Part shown: piece by piece, positions 25,990 through 34,803 of the stretch
Layout: every line of letters starts with the position of its first letter
Position numbering within the stretch: the stretch's first letter is position 1
DNA from: Mesorhizobium sp. M1D.F.Ca.ET.043.01.1.1
GTDB taxonomy: Bacteria; Pseudomonadota; Alphaproteobacteria; Rhizobiales; Rhizobiaceae
DNA: 64,000 nucleotides
Direction of reading: 5' to 3'
NCBI RefSeq assembly: GCF_003952385.1
Contig: NZ_CP034444.1
Span: 1,488,001 to 1,552,000 of the forward strand
Notes under the pieces: generated by a model
The model's input: the letters and a program-made list of their open reading frames with translations, nothing else
Told to the model about the DNA's origin: nothing
Database searches by the model: none
Made by a program: the position numbers and the translations under genes

Positions 25990-26547
25990 TCATCGAGCGG
26001 ATGAAGGAGAGCGGAGGGAGTTGAGGCCGCCTGTTTCCTGGTCGCCGGTGGCCGTCGCGGGCTTGGGCTGTGGGCGAGCCAGCAGATAGAAGGCGGCGAC
26101 ATGCGTGACCATCAGCAGGGGCACATAGATGATCGGGATCGCGTAGGTCGCACCCAACTGCCCGGCCTGGGATGGAAGGTCGAGCACGGTGCCGTGATAG
26201 TAGTCGACGACAATGTCGACGATTCCGACGACATTGAAGGCGACGACGAGCGGCCAGAAGATCGAAGGCCTCCTCGCCGCCAGCAGCGCCAGCATGGCCA
26301 GAAGTCCGGTCGCGAAGTCACCATAGGCGGCAAAGACGGCGAAGCCTGCGGGCAGGTTCGGACCGACGACGCCCGGAAGCAGGAAGACCAGCCCGAAGAA
26401 GCGGAAGCTGTGCAGCGTGGCGATGGCGCGCTGCGCCTCGACATGGTCCATGAGCTTGAGCTTTGGCCATATGTAAGTGCCGAAGCAAAGCAGCCAGGGC
26501 ACATAGCCCAGGACGAGATGGATGTTGAAGATCGTCGCTGGCGACAT
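25990..26547 (-). CDS. Hypothetical integral membrane protein
   Basis: A 185-residue protein I do not recognise. It has about five predicted transmembrane helices (for example LVLGYVPWLLCFGTYIW, FFGLVFLLPGVVGP, ATGLLAMLALLAA, LVVAFNVVGIVDIVVDYY and PIIYVPLLMVTHVAAFYLL) and a polar C-terminal tail. ATG at 26547 has GAGGAG upstream. The start is 13 nt after the end of a methyltransferase gene on the same strand, so the two were probably one operon together with the EthD gene. Confidence 0.7.
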   Translation of the reverse strand: MSPATIFNIHLVLGYVPWLLCFGTYIWPKLKLMDHVEAQRAIATLHSFRFFGLVFLLPGVVGPNLPAGFAVFAAYGDFATGLLAMLALLAARRPSIFWPLVVAFNVVGIVDIVVDYYHGTVLDLPSQAGQLGATYAIPIIYVPLLMVTHVAAFYLLARPQPKPATATGDQETGGLNSLRSPSSAR

Positions 26548-26560
26548 TTTTCGTCTCCTC

Positions 26561-27384
26561 TCAGCTCTTGATCGGAACGGCTTCGAACACGGCACTCATG
26601 ACACCCAGCCGGCCTTCCATCAGATTGCGCCCGAGATTGGCTGCGAAATCCGCGAAACCCGGCCCCATGACGACGCCGAGATTAAGCGAAGGCGGCGGCC
26701 CGGACGCCCGCAGCGCCGCGAACCAGGTCTTGGCTTCCGCGGTATCGTCCTGATGGACAAGCGTGCGGAACCCCGCGGCCTCGATCGCCTCGCAGGTCGC
26801 GGCGGCGGAGAGCAGGAAGCTTTCCGCCGGCGTCTTCGCCCAGGGCACCGGGTAGTGCGGGTCGCCGCCGTTCAGCACGACGTCGAAGGTGGCGAATTTT
26901 CCGCCCGGCTTCAGCATGCGCCGGATCTCGCCATAAAGCAGCGGGCGGTGTTCATCGCCACATGCTGCAGCAACACGACGTCGAAGCCACCGTCGTCGAA
27001 GGGAAGCGCCAGAGCGCTGCCGGCCTTGAACGAAACGGTTCCACCCTGCCCCGTCCGTGCAGTCAGATATTGCGCGGCTTCGACGAACGCCTCGCTGAGG
27101 TCGATGCCGGTCACCTCGCAGTCGTAGGTCGTGGCGAGAAACCGGGCCGGCCCGCCCACCCCCGATCCGACGTCGAGCACCGACATGCCGGCCGTTATGC
27201 CGGCCAATTTGGCGAGCTCGGCCGTCGCGGCGAGCCCGCGGGTGTGGAACTGGTCGAGGGTGGCAAGTTGCTCAGGCTTGAGCCGCTGTCCGTCCGGGCC
27301 CAATACGGCCAGCGCCATCTTCAGGCGCTCGGCCAGGCCGGTCGCGCGGTAGTGATCGCGCACGCGATCGAAATCGTCTGTCAT
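26561..27384 (-). pseudogene. Class I SAM-dependent methyltransferase, frameshifted
   Basis: The N-terminal frame carries the SAM-binding motif VLDVGSGVGGPARFLA, the acidic loop VTGIDLSEAFVEAA and DVVLLQHVAMN, then shifts out of frame near 26945-26952. The remaining half (RRMLKPGGKFATFDVVLNGG and onward to AVPIKS) lies in another frame. Relatives would read roughly HVAMNIADRPLLYGEIRRML here, so about seven bases appear to be lost; that estimate is by eye. The intact gene would encode about 275 residues and resembles ubiquinone/sarcosine-type methyltransferases. It is divergent from a LysR regulator 84 nt away, the probable controller. Confidence 0.78.
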
Positions 27385-27468
27385 TTGCCACTTCCTTCAG
27401 GCTTCCAATCCACAACAGAGATACGACCGCTTTGTGCCGGCAACTATCCGCGATAATATCGATGGGTC

Positions 27469-28395
27469 ATGAAGCAGAACTTCACAGTCAGGCATGGCGC
27501 GCTTGACGGCGTCGAGGCGTTCCTGAGCGTCGCCAGGTATCGCAATTTCCGCAAGGCGGCGGCGGAGCTTGGCGTCACCCCGTCGGCGATCAGCCAGGCC
27601 ATACGGACGCTCGAGGCGCGCATCGGCGCCGCGCTCTTCGTCCGCACGACCCGCAGCGTCGGACTGACCGAGGCGGGCGAGCGCTTCTTCGCGCGCGCCC
27701 GGCCCGCGTTCGAGGAATTGATCGCCGCCAGCGAGATCGCGCGCGGGATAGGGCAGCGGCCGGCGGGCCTTTTGCGCCTCTCGGTACCGCCCGCGGTGGT
27801 GCCGACACTGCTGGAGCCGATGATAGCGTCCTTCTGCCAGGCCTATCCCGAGATCGAGCTGGAGATCGTCGCAAGCGGCGAACTGACCGACCTTGCAGCC
27901 GAGGGGTTCGACGCCGGCATCCGCATGGGCGATTTGATCGCGCCCGATATGGTTGCCGTCCGACTGTCGCCGTCCTTCCCGATGATGGTGGTCGGCAGTC
28001 CCGATTACCTTCGTTCCCGAACGGTGCCGGAGCGCATCGAGGATCTGCGCCACCACGCCTGCCTGCGCCTGCGTCGATCGAACGGCATAGTCGCGCCGTG
28101 GCGCTTTGCCCAAGGCAACAAGGCGATCGAGGCAATCGTCAGCGGACCACTCATCGCGCACGACTACCCCACGCTTCTCGGAGCCGCGATCCAGGGCGCC
28201 GGACTTGCCCAGGTGCCCGGCCCGATTGCCAGTTCGCCAATCGCGGACGGACGCCTGAAGACGCTGCTGACGGCATTTGCCGTCAGCTCGCCGGGTGTCT
28301 TTCTGTACTACCCGGAAAGGCATCAGGTCCTGCCGAAGCTGCGCGCATTCATCGATCATATCCGCTCGCAAGGCGGCACCGGCGTGCGATCATAA
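27469..28395 (+). CDS. LysR-family transcriptional regulator
   Basis: A 308-residue LysR protein with the N-terminal winged helix (LDGVEAFLSVARYRNFRKAAAELGVTPSAISQAIRTLEARIGAALF, split, residues about 9-52) and a C-terminal periplasmic-binding-like effector domain. It is divergent from the methyltransferase pseudogene, the membrane protein and the EthD gene, which are its expected targets. The effector is unknown. It ends 40 nt before the convergent DJ-1/PfpI gene. Confidence 0.87.
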   Translation: MKQNFTVRHGALDGVEAFLSVARYRNFRKAAAELGVTPSAISQAIRTLEARIGAALFVRTTRSVGLTEAGERFFARARPAFEELIAASEIARGIGQRPAGLLRLSVPPAVVPTLLEPMIASFCQAYPEIELEIVASGELTDLAAEGFDAGIRMGDLIAPDMVAVRLSPSFPMMVVGSPDYLRSRTVPERIEDLRHHACLRLRRSNGIVAPWRFAQGNKAIEAIVSGPLIAHDYPTLLGAAIQGAGLAQVPGPIASSPIADGRLKTLLTAFAVSSPGVFLYYPERHQVLPKLRAFIDHIRSQGGTGVRS

Positions 28396-28435
28396 GCCTC
28401 TCAAACCCGCGCGCGAGGCGTGGCTCCGTTCGCCC

Positions 28436-29581
28436 TCATTGCGGCGTCCGCGGATATTCGAGCTGCATGGCGACGAAGTCGGTCGTGCGCGCGCCGTAGC
28501 GGGCCGAGATGTCCCGAAGCGCCTGGTCGAGCGCCTTTGCCGGACGCATGTCGGCCGTCGCCGGGACGAGCTGCTCCACCGGCCAGTCTGCCGCGACCTG
28601 GTCGGGCAGGATGCGGATGCCGTCGCGGCTGACGATGGCGCCGTCCCTGGCGGCAAAGGTGACCGCGCCCGAGCGATAGGTCCGCGACCACGCGTCGGCG
28701 ACCAGCGCCAGCGAAACTTCGTCCAGGCCGGGCTCAAGCCGAATACCCAGCTGCTCGTGATTGTAGAAGGCCAGGGTATTGCCGATCGCGGTCGGCGCGA
28801 ACGGCCGCGTGAATTTGAAGGCGCCGCTGTCGTGCCGCGCATCCCAATGGTCGAGGCCGAGATCGCGGGCGACGGCTTCGGCCTTGTCGCGGCCGGCGAT
28901 CGCCTCGATCAAGATCAACATCATCGGCATCGACGCCGTAATGCCGGTCGTGGTCGCGACACTGCGGTCGACGACGTAGCGCCGGTCGGGAACGTAGCGA
29001 ACCGTCGGATGCTTTTTGCGCAGCTCGCTCAGCGAATACCAGTGCGTGGTCGCATGCCTGCCGTCGAGCAGCCCGCTCGCGCCAACCACCTTGGCGCCGG
29101 CGCAGACGCCGACCACCATCGCGCCCTTGGCGGATTGGCTTCTCAGCCATTCCATCACCTCGGGGTCGTCATCCCGCATCATGGCGGGGACGATGACATA
29201 GTCGGCGCCTTCCGGATGCTCCCCGTCGAACGCCGCTGTCGTCGCGTCGGGCTCCACCTGCAAGGCCGGATGCAGCTTCATAGGCCCCGGCTGCGTCGCC
29301 AACGCGACGACATCTGCGACACCGGCGCGGCGCAGGATGCCATAGGGCATCAGGTAATCGGTGGTCTCGGTGCCGTCGTTGATGCCGACGATGGCGATCA
29401 GCGGGCGCTCGCGCCTTTGCGGCTTCAATGCCGCGAGCGTGGCTTCGGCCTCCTTGGCGTCGATCGCCGGCTGCATGGCGGCCAGCGACGCCGAGGGCAG
29501 CGACAGCAGCCAAGCGGCGCCGGTCGCGGCGAGGATCAGGATGACGCCGAGGGCGCTCCACAGCACGACACGCAGGCTCAT
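28436..29581 (-). CDS. Membrane-anchored DJ-1/PfpI-family protein
   Basis: A 381-residue protein with one N-terminal transmembrane segment (VVLWSALGVILILAATGAAW) followed by a DJ-1/PfpI domain like the N-terminal half of GlxA regulators. The nucleophilic-elbow cysteine is visible in VVGVCAGAKVVGASGLLDGR, followed by the THW motif. There is no C-terminal AraC domain, and the last 150 residues are unlike the transcription factors. ATG at 29581 follows AGAAGGAGC. It is divergent from a GlxA-type AraC regulator that shares the same domain, so the pair probably arose by duplication and may act together. Confidence 0.8.
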   Translation of the reverse strand: MSLRVVLWSALGVILILAATGAAWLLSLPSASLAAMQPAIDAKEAEATLAALKPQRRERPLIAIVGINDGTETTDYLMPYGILRRAGVADVVALATQPGPMKLHPALQVEPDATTAAFDGEHPEGADYVIVPAMMRDDDPEVMEWLRSQSAKGAMVVGVCAGAKVVGASGLLDGRHATTHWYSLSELRKKHPTVRYVPDRRYVVDRSVATTTGITASMPMMLILIEAIAGRDKAEAVARDLGLDHWDARHDSGAFKFTRPFAPTAIGNTLAFYNHEQLGIRLEPGLDEVSLALVADAWSRTYRSGAVTFAARDGAIVSRDGIRILPDQVAADWPVEQLVPATADMRPAKALDQALRDISARYGARTTDFVAMQLEYPRTPQ

Positions 29582-29669
29582 GGCTTGCTCCTTCTGATCT
29601 AAATGCTTGACGATCAGCCTAGCTCCGATAGGTCTTGTCCGAAATGACATATATCGGGCAAAAACTGCT

Positions 29670-30626
29670 ATGCGCCGAATGATAGGCATCATCATCCATC
29701 CAGGCTTCCAGCTGCTGGATGCCGCAGGGCCGGCGGCGGCCTTCGAGCTGGCTGAGCATTTTTGTCCGGGCAGCTACGACCTGAAGATGCTGGCGCCTGG
29801 CGGCGGCGAGATCGAGAGCTCGTCCGGGATGCGGCTTGCGGCGCGGCCCCTGTCCGTCGACGTGGCACTCGACACCGCCATCATCTCCGGCGGCGAGATC
29901 ATCCGCTCGATAACGGCAGCGCAGGAAATCGTTGCGTGGTTGCGGCAGGCCGGCATGCGCAGGACGGCGAGCGTGTGCACCGGCGCCTACCTGCTCGCGG
30001 AGGCAGGTCTTCTCGACGGCCGGTCCGCCACCACGCATTGGTGGAGCACGGACGACTTCGCCCGCCGCTATCCGAAGGTGAAGCTCGATGCCGAGCGCAT
30101 TTTCATCCAGGACGGCGGCGTGTGGACCTCGGCCGGCATTTCGGCGGGCATCGACCTGGCGCTGGCGCTGATCGAGGACGACCTTGGGCCGGCCATCGCG
30201 CGGCGCACCGCCCAGCAGCTCGTCGTCCATCAGCGCCGACCCGGCGGCCAGTCGCAATTCTCAGGCCTCATCGAGCTCGGCGGACGCTCAGGCCGCTTCG
30301 TGGAATTGATCGAATGGATGCGGACCAATCTCGACCAGCCGCTGACCGTCGAGCGCCTTGCCGACCGCGCGGCCATGAGCCCCAGAAATTTCGCCCGCGT
30401 CTTCGCGGCGGAAACCGGCGCCACGCCGGCCAAGGCCGTCGAACGCCTGCGCCTCGAAGCCGCGCGGATGGCGGTGGAAAGCAGCAACGCGGCGCTCGAC
30501 CGCATCGCCGAGCAGAGCGGCTTCGGCGACGCCGGACGCATGCGCCGCGCCTTCATGAGAAGCTTCGGCCAACCGCCGCAGGCGATCCGGCGCGCGGCGG
30601 TCCGAAGCCGACGGATGCGCCGTTAG
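29670..30626 (+). CDS. GlxA-type AraC-family transcriptional regulator
   Basis: A 318-residue protein with an N-terminal DJ-1/PfpI amidotransferase-like domain (ASVCTGAYLLAEAGLLDGRSATTHWW, split) and a C-terminal AraC helix-turn-helix (ERLADRAAMSPRNFARVFAAETG, LDRIAEQSGFGDAGRMRRAFMRSFG). ATG 29670 is used; ATG 29679 is equally possible, and neither has a strong ribosome-binding site. It is divergent from the membrane-anchored DJ-1/PfpI gene with 88 nt between, and probably regulates it. The 3' end overlaps the convergent MmyB-like gene by 4 nt. Confidence 0.86.
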   Translation: MRRMIGIIIHPGFQLLDAAGPAAAFELAEHFCPGSYDLKMLAPGGGEIESSSGMRLAARPLSVDVALDTAIISGGEIIRSITAAQEIVAWLRQAGMRRTASVCTGAYLLAEAGLLDGRSATTHWWSTDDFARRYPKVKLDAERIFIQDGGVWTSAGISAGIDLALALIEDDLGPAIARRTAQQLVVHQRRPGGQSQFSGLIELGGRSGRFVELIEWMRTNLDQPLTVERLADRAAMSPRNFARVFAAETGATPAKAVERLRLEAARMAVESSNAALDRIAEQSGFGDAGRMRRAFMRSFGQPPQAIRRAAVRSRRMRR

Positions 30627-31456
30627 GTGGAGCGCGACGCGATCAGCGATTGGATGCGTTCGGCGTCCGAGGCGTTTACGGGGTTGTAGACCACCATGCC
30701 GAGCTCAGGACGGCCGTCGACCGCGAAAACCGAGAATTCCAGCTCGATCAGGCCGATCTCGGGGTGCCGGAGACGCTTCACCCCTTCGCCGTGAGCGGCA
30801 ACGAGGTCGTTGTCCCGCCACAGCGCCTCGAATTCCGGACTGGTCCGCGAAAGTTCGTCGACCAGTTCGGCGATTTCCGCGCCGGCGCCGGCGCGCGCGG
30901 CATCGGCCCGGAATGACCCGACCACGAAGCGGGCGACACTGAGCCAATCATCCTGCGCGGCGCGCACGCGCGGGTTGCCGAACATCAGGCGCAGGATGTT
31001 GCGCTGCTCGCGGGGAATCTTGGAATAGTCGGTCAGCAGCGCGGCGGCGGCGCGGTTCCATGCAACGACGTCCCACGTCGCAGTCTTGATGATTGCCGGA
31101 CTGGTCTCGAGGGCGTCCAGCACGCGTTGCAGGCGTGGCGTCACGCTGTCCACGTTTCTGTAGCGGACCTCCGGCGGACGCCCGAGGCCCAGCATGAACA
31201 GGTGCTCGCGTTCGGACTCGGTCAGCATCAGGCCGGTGGCGATGCGGTTGAGCACGTCCGCCGACGGCGCGCCGCCCCTGCCCTGCTCCAGCCAGGTATA
31301 CCAGGTCGGGCTGATGTTGGCGCGCTACGCCACCTCTTCGCGGCGTAATCCTTGCGTGCGCCGGCGCCCGGTGGCGAAGCCGAAGGCGACCGGATCGAGG
31401 CGCATGCGTCGATCCCGCAGGAAATTGCCGAGCTTGTTGACGGTCTCCGCAGGCAT
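30623..31456 (-). pseudogene. MmyB-like helix-turn-helix regulator interrupted by a TAG codon
   Basis: The full gene would encode 277 residues: an N-terminal Xre helix-turn-helix (LGNFLRDRRMRLDPVAFGF, TQGLRREEVA...RANISPTWYTWLEQGRG) and a C-terminal MmyB-like ligand-binding domain (PAIIKTATWDVVAWNRAAAALL). Codon 44, inside the recognition region, is TAG (31325-31327) where relatives have a sense codon, probably CAG. A downstream start at 31255 would give a 210-residue protein without the DNA-binding helix. The divergent SDR gene is the usual target of such regulators. It is a pseudogene if the base is real. Confidence 0.78.
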
Positions 31457-31484
31457 GGCGATCCTGTTGATGATTATACCATGA

Positions 31485-31500
31485 TAAAGTCACTACTTTA
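31485..31500. promoter_or_regulatory. Inverted repeat in the MmyB-like/SDR divergent promoter
   Basis: TAAAGT (31485-31490) and ACTTTA (31495-31500) form a 6-bp inverted repeat with a 4-nt spacer, midway in the 97-nt AT-rich space between the MmyB-like regulator and the SDR gene. It is a reasonable operator for the regulator and overlaps the probable promoters. Confidence 0.45.
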
Positions 31501-31553
31501 ACAGGATGATTTATAACGCGAAAAGGACCTCCGAACAACCTAGGAGATCTCCC

Positions 31554-32456
31554 ATGCGTGTATTCCTTACCGGCGCGACCGGCTTCATTGGTTCCAGAAT
31601 CGTGCCCGAACTTCTTGCCGCCGGGCATCAGGTGCTTGGCCTGACCCGCTCCGATGCCGGTGCGCGGTCGCTTGCGGCCGCCGGCGCCGAGGCGCATCGC
31701 GGCGACCTCGAAGACCTCGATAGCCTTCGCGATGGCGCCGCAAAATCGGACGCGGTGATCCACACCGCCTTCGACCACATTTTTTCGAATTTCGTCGCGA
31801 ATTGCGAGAAGGACAAGCGCGTGATCGAGGCGCTCGGCGCCGCGCTCGCCGGCTCGGACCGGCTGCTCATCATCACGTCAGGTGTGGGCATGGGCTCTGC
31901 CGAACACGGGCAGCCGGCGAAGGAAGACGTGTTCAACACCGACCATCCCAATCCGCGCATCCTGTCGGAGCTTGCCGGCACGGCGATGGCTGAGAAGGGT
32001 GTCAAAGTATCGGTGGTGCGCCTGCCGCAGGTGCATGACACGGTGAAGCAGGGCCTGATCACGCCGCTCATCGACCTGACGCGCGCCAAGGGCGTCTCGG
32101 CCTTTGTCGGCGAAGGCCGCAACCGGTGGTCGGCGGGGCATGTGCTCGATGTCGCGAAGCTCTACCGTCTGGCGCTGGACAAGCAGGAAGCCGGCGTGCG
32201 CTACAACGCCGTCGCCGAGGAAGGCATTTCCGTGCGCGAGATCGCGCAAGTGATCGGCGCCGGCCTCAACGTGCCGGTGGTCTCGCTCTCACAGGAAGAA
32301 GCGGCGAATCATTTCGGATGGCTTTCGATATTCGCGGGCCTCGATATGCCAGCTTCGAGCGAATGGACGCGTGCGCATCTCGGCTGGCAGCCAACCGGCC
32401 CCGGCCTTATCGCCGACCTCGAGCGGATGGATTATTCGCACGCGGCGGCGGCCTAG
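31554..32456 (+). CDS. Extended-type SDR (NAD-dependent epimerase/dehydratase family)
   Basis: A 300-residue Rossmann-fold protein. It opens with the extended-SDR glycine motif MRVFLTGATGFIGSRIVPEL, has DAVIHTAFDH as the usual central motif and GRNRWSAGHVLDVAKLYRLAL in the substrate-domain region. The canonical YxxxK is not obvious; the sequence in its place is LSELAGTAMAEKG. ATG at 31554 has TAGGAG upstream. It is the divergent neighbour of the interrupted MmyB-like regulator. Substrate unknown. Confidence 0.83.
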   Translation: MRVFLTGATGFIGSRIVPELLAAGHQVLGLTRSDAGARSLAAAGAEAHRGDLEDLDSLRDGAAKSDAVIHTAFDHIFSNFVANCEKDKRVIEALGAALAGSDRLLIITSGVGMGSAEHGQPAKEDVFNTDHPNPRILSELAGTAMAEKGVKVSVVRLPQVHDTVKQGLITPLIDLTRAKGVSAFVGEGRNRWSAGHVLDVAKLYRLALDKQEAGVRYNAVAEEGISVREIAQVIGAGLNVPVVSLSQEEAANHFGWLSIFAGLDMPASSEWTRAHLGWQPTGPGLIADLERMDYSHAAAA

Positions 32457-32468
32457 CCGGCTTGCCGG

Positions 32469-32494
32469 GCGGTTCGGCGCTCAAGCCGAACCGC
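32469..32494. terminator. Hairpin between convergent genes
   Basis: GCGGTTCGGC (32469-32478) and GCCGAACCGC (32485-32494) form a perfect 10-bp stem with a 6-nt loop, between the end of the SDR gene (32456) and the end of the GntR gene (32512). There is no T-tract on either side, so termination is plausible but not certain. Confidence 0.5.
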
Positions 32495-32511
32495 TTCAGG
32501 TGTCTGCTGCT

Positions 32512-33219
32512 TCAGAAGCGCAGCAGATCCGAGAGGCTGTCCGACTTCTCCACCTTGTCGGTGAGGTCGAGCCCCGACAGCAGATCGACCAGGTGGCTGT
32601 TCATCAGGGCGGCGGCATTGGCGCTGTCGCCGGCTTCGATCGCGTCGACCAGCGCGTGATGGGCGTGCTTCTCGCAGGTCGCGTCGCGGCGCTTCCAATA
32701 GAGCGCGATGATCAGCGAGGAATGCGAGACGAGGTCGCGCACGAAGTTGGTGAACACCGAGTGCGCGGCGATCTCGGCGATGCCGACATGAAAGCGCGCC
32801 GACAGCATGATGGCGTCACTGTCACGGCCGTCATGCAGCGCCTGATGCTCCTTCTCCAGATGCGCGCGCAGCTGCGCGATATCCGATGGCACCGCCGCCT
32901 TGGCGGCAAGTGCCGCCACCTTGGGCTCGATCAGCGCCCTCGCCTCGAACACCTCGCGCGCCTCGATCTTCGAGGGCTGCGCGACGAAGGCGCCGCGATT
33001 GGGCTCCAGCCGCGCCAGCCGGTCATGCGCCAGGGCCTGCAGGGCGGCGCGGACGACGGTGCGGCTCACCGAATAGATCGATGCCAGCTCGTCTTCCGGC
33101 AGCTTGGTGCCCGGTGCGAGACGATGGCTGACGATGGCGTCCCTCAGCCCATAGTAGATCGGCGACCAGCGCGCTGCCGGCCTGTCATCGCGATCGTCTT
33201 CCTTAAGTACCGTCAACAT
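32512..33219 (-). CDS. GntR-family (FCD subfamily) transcriptional regulator
   Basis: A 235-residue regulator with an N-terminal GntR winged helix (IYYGLRDAIVSHRLAPGTKLPEDELASIYSVSRTVVRAALQAL, split) and a C-terminal all-helical FCD ligand-binding domain with the usual metal-site histidines (FHVGIAEIAAH). ATG at 33219 is preferred over TTG at 33261. It is the last gene in line with the branched-chain-type ABC transporter and racemase, and the palindrome ATTGTATACAAT upstream of that operon (38924-38935) is the type of site FCD proteins bind. It probably controls the operon in response to the transported compound. Confidence 0.86.
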   Translation of the reverse strand: MLTVLKEDDRDDRPAARWSPIYYGLRDAIVSHRLAPGTKLPEDELASIYSVSRTVVRAALQALAHDRLARLEPNRGAFVAQPSKIEAREVFEARALIEPKVAALAAKAAVPSDIAQLRAHLEKEHQALHDGRDSDAIMLSARFHVGIAEIAAHSVFTNFVRDLVSHSSLIIALYWKRRDATCEKHAHHALVDAIEAGDSANAAALMNSHLVDLLSGLDLTDKVEKSDSLSDLLRF

Positions 33220-33326
33220 GCTTTCAATGCGCAGACCCGATCCGGCCTGATCTGCCCCCAAATCGCCAGCAGCCGATTCAATCTAATATCGCTCGCGCCC
33301 CGGTCAATCCCGCCGAATTCGTCGTG

Positions 33327-34073
33327 CTAACCTTGCGAACCGGCGCCTGCCGGCGACGCCGAGGCAAAGATACCGGCGAAACGCTTGCTGCGCGGCGCGG
33401 CATAGCCGCCGACCTTCGATGTCTTCAGACCGACCTTGAGCAAGCTCTCGGCCAGCGTCACCGCGCAGACGACGCCGTCGAGGACGGGAACGCCATGCTG
33501 CTGCGAAAGCTCGTGGGCGAGGTCGGCCATGCCGGCGCAGCCAAGCACGATCGCCTCGGCGTGATCCTCGCGGACGGCGCGCGCGATCTCGTCCGATATC
33601 TTGTGCCTGGCATTGGAGCCGGGCTGTTCGAGGTCGAGCACTGCCACTTCGGAGGAGCGCACCTTGGCGCAGCGCGAGGCAAGCCCGTATTTCGCCAGAT
33701 TGTGCTCGATGGCGGGGACCGAGCGGGCAAGCGTGGTGACGACGCTGAACTTGCCGGCGACGAGGCTGGCGAGATGGAAGGCCGCCTCGCCGATGCCGAT
33801 GACCGGAGCTTCCGTCGCGCAGCGCGCGGCATCGAGCCCGGTGTCGTCGAAGCAGGCGATCACATAGGCGTCGGCCGCAGGTGCCTTGCCCATCTCGGCG
33901 ATGATGCCCGGCACGGCGAAGACCTCGTCGAAATAGCCCTCGATGCTCGGCGGACCGTCGGCCGGATTGACGGCGACGATCTCGGTTCCCGTGGAGGCAA
34001 CGCTTGCCGCCGCCTTGCCGATCTTGGCGGTCATCGACGCGGTCGTGTTGGGGTTGATAACGAGTATGCGCAT
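33327..34073 (-). CDS. Asp/Glu/hydantoin racemase family protein
   Basis: A 248-residue racemase-fold protein. The opening MRILVINPNTTASMTAKIG is the hallmark of the hydantoin racemase (HyuE) branch, and the paired catalytic cysteines are in YVIACFDDTGL and IVLGCAGMADL. It follows livF after 7 nt in the same direction, so it works on the compound imported by the ABC transporter, plausibly a hydantoin, allantoin-type ureide or D-amino acid. No hydantoinase or carbamoylase gene lies next to it, so the exact substrate stays open. Confidence 0.85.
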   Translation of the reverse strand: MRILVINPNTTASMTAKIGKAAASVASTGTEIVAVNPADGPPSIEGYFDEVFAVPGIIAEMGKAPAADAYVIACFDDTGLDAARCATEAPVIGIGEAAFHLASLVAGKFSVVTTLARSVPAIEHNLAKYGLASRCAKVRSSEVAVLDLEQPGSNARHKISDEIARAVREDHAEAIVLGCAGMADLAHELSQQHGVPVLDGVVCAVTLAESLLKVGLKTSKVGGYAAPRSKRFAGIFASASPAGAGSQG

Positions 34074-34080
34074 GCGAACC

Positions 34081-34803
34081 TCAGATCTCGCCGCCGAGAT
34101 AAAGACGCTTGACCCGGTCGTCGGTCAGCAATTCGGCGGAGTTGCCGCTCAGCGCGACGCTTCCGGTGGTCAGCGCATAGGCGCGCTGCGAGATGCGAAG
34201 CGCCATGCGAGAATTCTGTTCGACCAGCAAAACGCTGACCTTCTCGTCGCGGTTGATGGCGACGATCGAGCGGGCGATGTCCTGGACGAGCTTCGGCGCG
34301 ACGCCGAGCGACGGCTCGTCGAGCAGCAAAAGCTTCGGTTTCGCCATCAGCGCGCGGCCGATGACCAGCATCTGCTGCTCGCCGCCGCTCATCGTGCCGG
34401 CGGCCTGCGAGAAGCGCTCCTTGAGCCGGGGAAAACGGCCCAGCACCATCTCCATCGACGCGGCGATCTCGGCTTTGCTCGAGCGCGTGAAGGCGCCCAT
34501 CAGGAGGTTGTCCCTGACCGTCATATAGGGGAAGACCCGCCTGCCCTCCGGCACCATGGCGATGCCCATCTTGACGATCTCGTCGGGGGCGGCGCCGTCG
34601 ATGCGCCGGCCGTTGTAGTGGATCTCGCCGGACCTGATCCTGTTGAGGCCGGTGATGGCGCGAAGGATCGACGACTTGCCGGCGCCGTTGGCGCCGATCA
34701 GGGCGACGGTCTCACCCTCGTTGACCTCGAGCGAGACGCCCTTCAGCGCGTAGACGTGATCGTAATAGAGCTTGACGCCGGCGAAGTTCAGGATCTGGTT
34801 CAT
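34081..34803 (-). CDS. livF: Branched-chain-type ABC transporter ATP-binding protein LivF
   Basis: A 240-residue ABC ATPase with Walker A GANGAGKSS, the signature MSGGEQQML, and Walker B LLLLDEPSLG followed by the LivF-typical LLVEQNSRMALRISQRAYAL. It energises import together with LivG through the LivH/LivM permeases. It overlaps livG by 4 nt (ATGA). The gene symbol names the family; the substrate is probably not a branched-chain amino acid, given the racemase next to it. Confidence 0.9.
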   Translation of the reverse strand: MNQILNFAGVKLYYDHVYALKGVSLEVNEGETVALIGANGAGKSSILRAITGLNRIRSGEIHYNGRRIDGAAPDEIVKMGIAMVPEGRRVFPYMTVRDNLLMGAFTRSSKAEIAASMEMVLGRFPRLKERFSQAAGTMSGGEQQMLVIGRALMAKPKLLLLDEPSLGVAPKLVQDIARSIVAINRDEKVSVLLVEQNSRMALRISQRAYALTTGSVALSGNSAELLTDDRVKRLYLGGEI

